A DNA stretch of 64,000 nucleotides from Reichenbachiella sp. Its GTDB lineage: Bacteria > Bacteroidota > Bacteroidia > Cytophagales > Cyclobacteriaceae. The notes beneath the pieces were generated by a model, which had not been told where the DNA came from, made no database searches, and saw only the letters and a program-made list of their open reading frames with translations. Location of the stretch: assembly GCF_033344935.1 (NCBI RefSeq), contig NZ_JAWPMM010000001.1:2838001-2902000 (forward strand). The letters run 5' to 3'. The position numbers and the translations under genes were made by a program. Within the stretch, counting starts at the first letter, position 1. Each line of letters starts with the position of its first letter. Shown here one piece after another: positions 63,057-64,000 of the stretch.

Positions 63057-64000
63057 ATGATTTACATATTGTTTGTTTTGGGTTTTTTGCTACTTATTAA
63101 AGGGGCAGATATACTGGTTGATGGCGCATCTTCAATTGCTAAAAAAAACAATATTTCGGAATTGGTAATAGGTCTTACGATAGTTTCATTTGGCACAAGT
63201 ATGCCAGAACTCATAGTAAACTTATTAGCGAGTTTTGATGGAAGTTCTGAGCTCGCCATTGGCAATATTTTGGGCAGCAATATTGCCAATGTACTTTTGA
63301 TACTTGGAGTTGCAGCTATTTTTAGTCCACTTCGTATAAAGAAGAGCATTTATTTTACTGAAATCCCCATCTCTCTTCTGGCCACCTTTATGGTTGGTTT
63401 TTTGGCCAATGCAGATTTGTTTGTAGATGTAAAAGGGCTAACCCTGAGTAGATATGATGGAGCGATACTTTTATTCTTTTTTGGTTTATTCATGACCTAC
63501 ATTTATGTGGTTTCCAATACCAAACAGGAAGAACCAAATTCCGTAAACGATGATTCAACATTTTTATCAAATACCAAATCCATAGTCTATGTCGTTGCTG
63601 GATCCATTGGACTTTTCATCGGTGGTAAATGGGTAGTTGATGGTGCTTTCGAAATCGCTCTTTTATTTGGTCTAAGTGAAACATTTATTGGATTAACTGT
63701 TGTTGCCATTGGCACTTCACTTCCTGAGCTTGTTACATCTGTGATTGCGGCTCGGAAAGGTCAGGCAGATATGGCGGTTGGTAATGTAGTAGGCTCTAAT
63801 ATCTTTAATTTACTTTGGATTTTAGGTATTAGTTCTTTGATTAGACCACTCCCATTTGATGTTGTTTCTAATTCTGACATATTGATGGTAATAGGATCTG
63901 GCACCCTATTGATCTTAGCAATCGTCATTGGCAGAAAAGCTGTGATAGGGCGAACGATGGGAACAGTATTCGTTCTTACTTATTTCTGTTACCTGGCCTA
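63057..64000 (+). CDS. Na+/Ca2+ antiporter-type membrane protein, cut at the window end
   Basis: The ATG at 63057 ([23 protein letters not shown]) opens a frame of 314 codons to the right edge, with no stop yet inside the window. It has the two inverted alpha repeats of the CaCA family: [10 protein letters not shown] with [10 protein letters not shown], and [10 protein letters not shown] with [10 protein letters not shown]. About ten membrane helices are visible. YrbG/ChaA-like proteins exchange Na+ or K+ for Ca2+ across the inner membrane. The family is usually 310-370 residues, so little is missing. Confidence 0.92.
   Translation, partial: MIYILFVLGFLLLIKGADILVDGASSIAKKNNISELVIGLTIVSFGTSMPELIVNLLASFDGSSELAIGNILGSNIANVLLILGVAAIFSPLRIKKSIYFTEIPISLLATFMVGFLANADLFVDVKGLTLSRYDGAILLFFFGLFMTYIYVVSNTKQEEPNSVNDDSTFLSNTKSIVYVVAGSIGLFIGGKWVVDGAFEIALLFGLSETFIGLTVVAIGTSLPELVTSVIAARKGQADMAVGNVVGSNIFNLLWILGISSLIRPLPFDVVSNSDILMVIGSGTLLILAIVIGRKAVIGRTMGTVFVLTYFCYLA

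Noticed and set aside
1-64000. rRNA, tRNA or CRISPR
   Set aside because: No cloverleaf-like tRNA, rRNA core or regularly spaced repeats were seen by eye; a tRNA scan could still change this.

Overview
The window reads as chromosomal DNA of a marine or soil Bacteroidota, most likely a cytophagalean of the Reichenbachiella/Marivirga/Fulvivirga type. The grounds are roughly 40% GC, two proteins with type IX secretion (T9SS) C-terminal sorting domains, PadR-linked FtsX permeases, a two-component-propeller histidine kinase, many sensor kinases with few response regulators, and promoter-like TAnnTTTG boxes. I see no rRNA, tRNA or CRISPR array. The genus is inference.

Layout. 1-6.9 kb: a HEAT-repeat gene cut by the left edge, an esterase-fold protein lacking its catalytic serine, a VLRF1-type (Vms1-like) ribosome-rescue candidate, two histidine kinases, and an exported TPR + seven-bladed FG-GAP protein. 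7.0-11.4 kb: a four-gene + strand operon of exported proteins ending in a leucine-rich-repeat protein with a three-fold WW-containing spacer. 11.3-16.6 kb: a minus-strand stretch with small proteins, Hsp20, a zinc-free alcohol dehydrogenase relative, and an ABC ATPase / permease / GntR (YtrA-type) operon with a clear palindromic operator at its promoter. 16.7-18.5 kb: a visibly AT-rich insert carrying a DUF262 protein and a HEPN protein overlapping by 4 bases, a probable defence or toxin module. 18.6-20.5 kb: two membrane proteins and a REP-associated (IS200-like) transposase flanked by matching hairpins.

20.5-33.6 kb: a PadR + FtsX operon, a PAS kinase/response-regulator pair, guanine deaminase, a membrane protein with a histidine-kinase dimerisation domain but no ATPase domain, a secreted TPR-CHAT protein, a DEVD-box RNA helicase, an M48 metalloprotease lipoprotein, and an NHL-type T9SS cargo. 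33.8-46 kb: DUF72, a cold-shock operon, a 2043-residue T9SS surface protein, a ChbG/YdjC-type deacetylase and a propeller histidine kinase. 46-64 kb: a PD40/OmpA protein, two more sensor proteins, a second FtsX permease, a membrane AraC regulator, yaaA, a radical SAM protein, DUF3108, a GyrI-like/LytS/LytTR operon, a VWA lipoprotein and a Na+/Ca2+ antiporter running into the right edge.

Themes. The window is dominated by envelope proteins and signal input: six complete histidine kinases and two kinase-like proteins without an ATP-binding domain, against only two response regulators. The best candidates for little-described biology are the DUF262-HEPN pair, the VLRF1 protein, the LRR operon and the kinase-like proteins without ATPase. 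All family assignments come from reading motifs; no database search was run.
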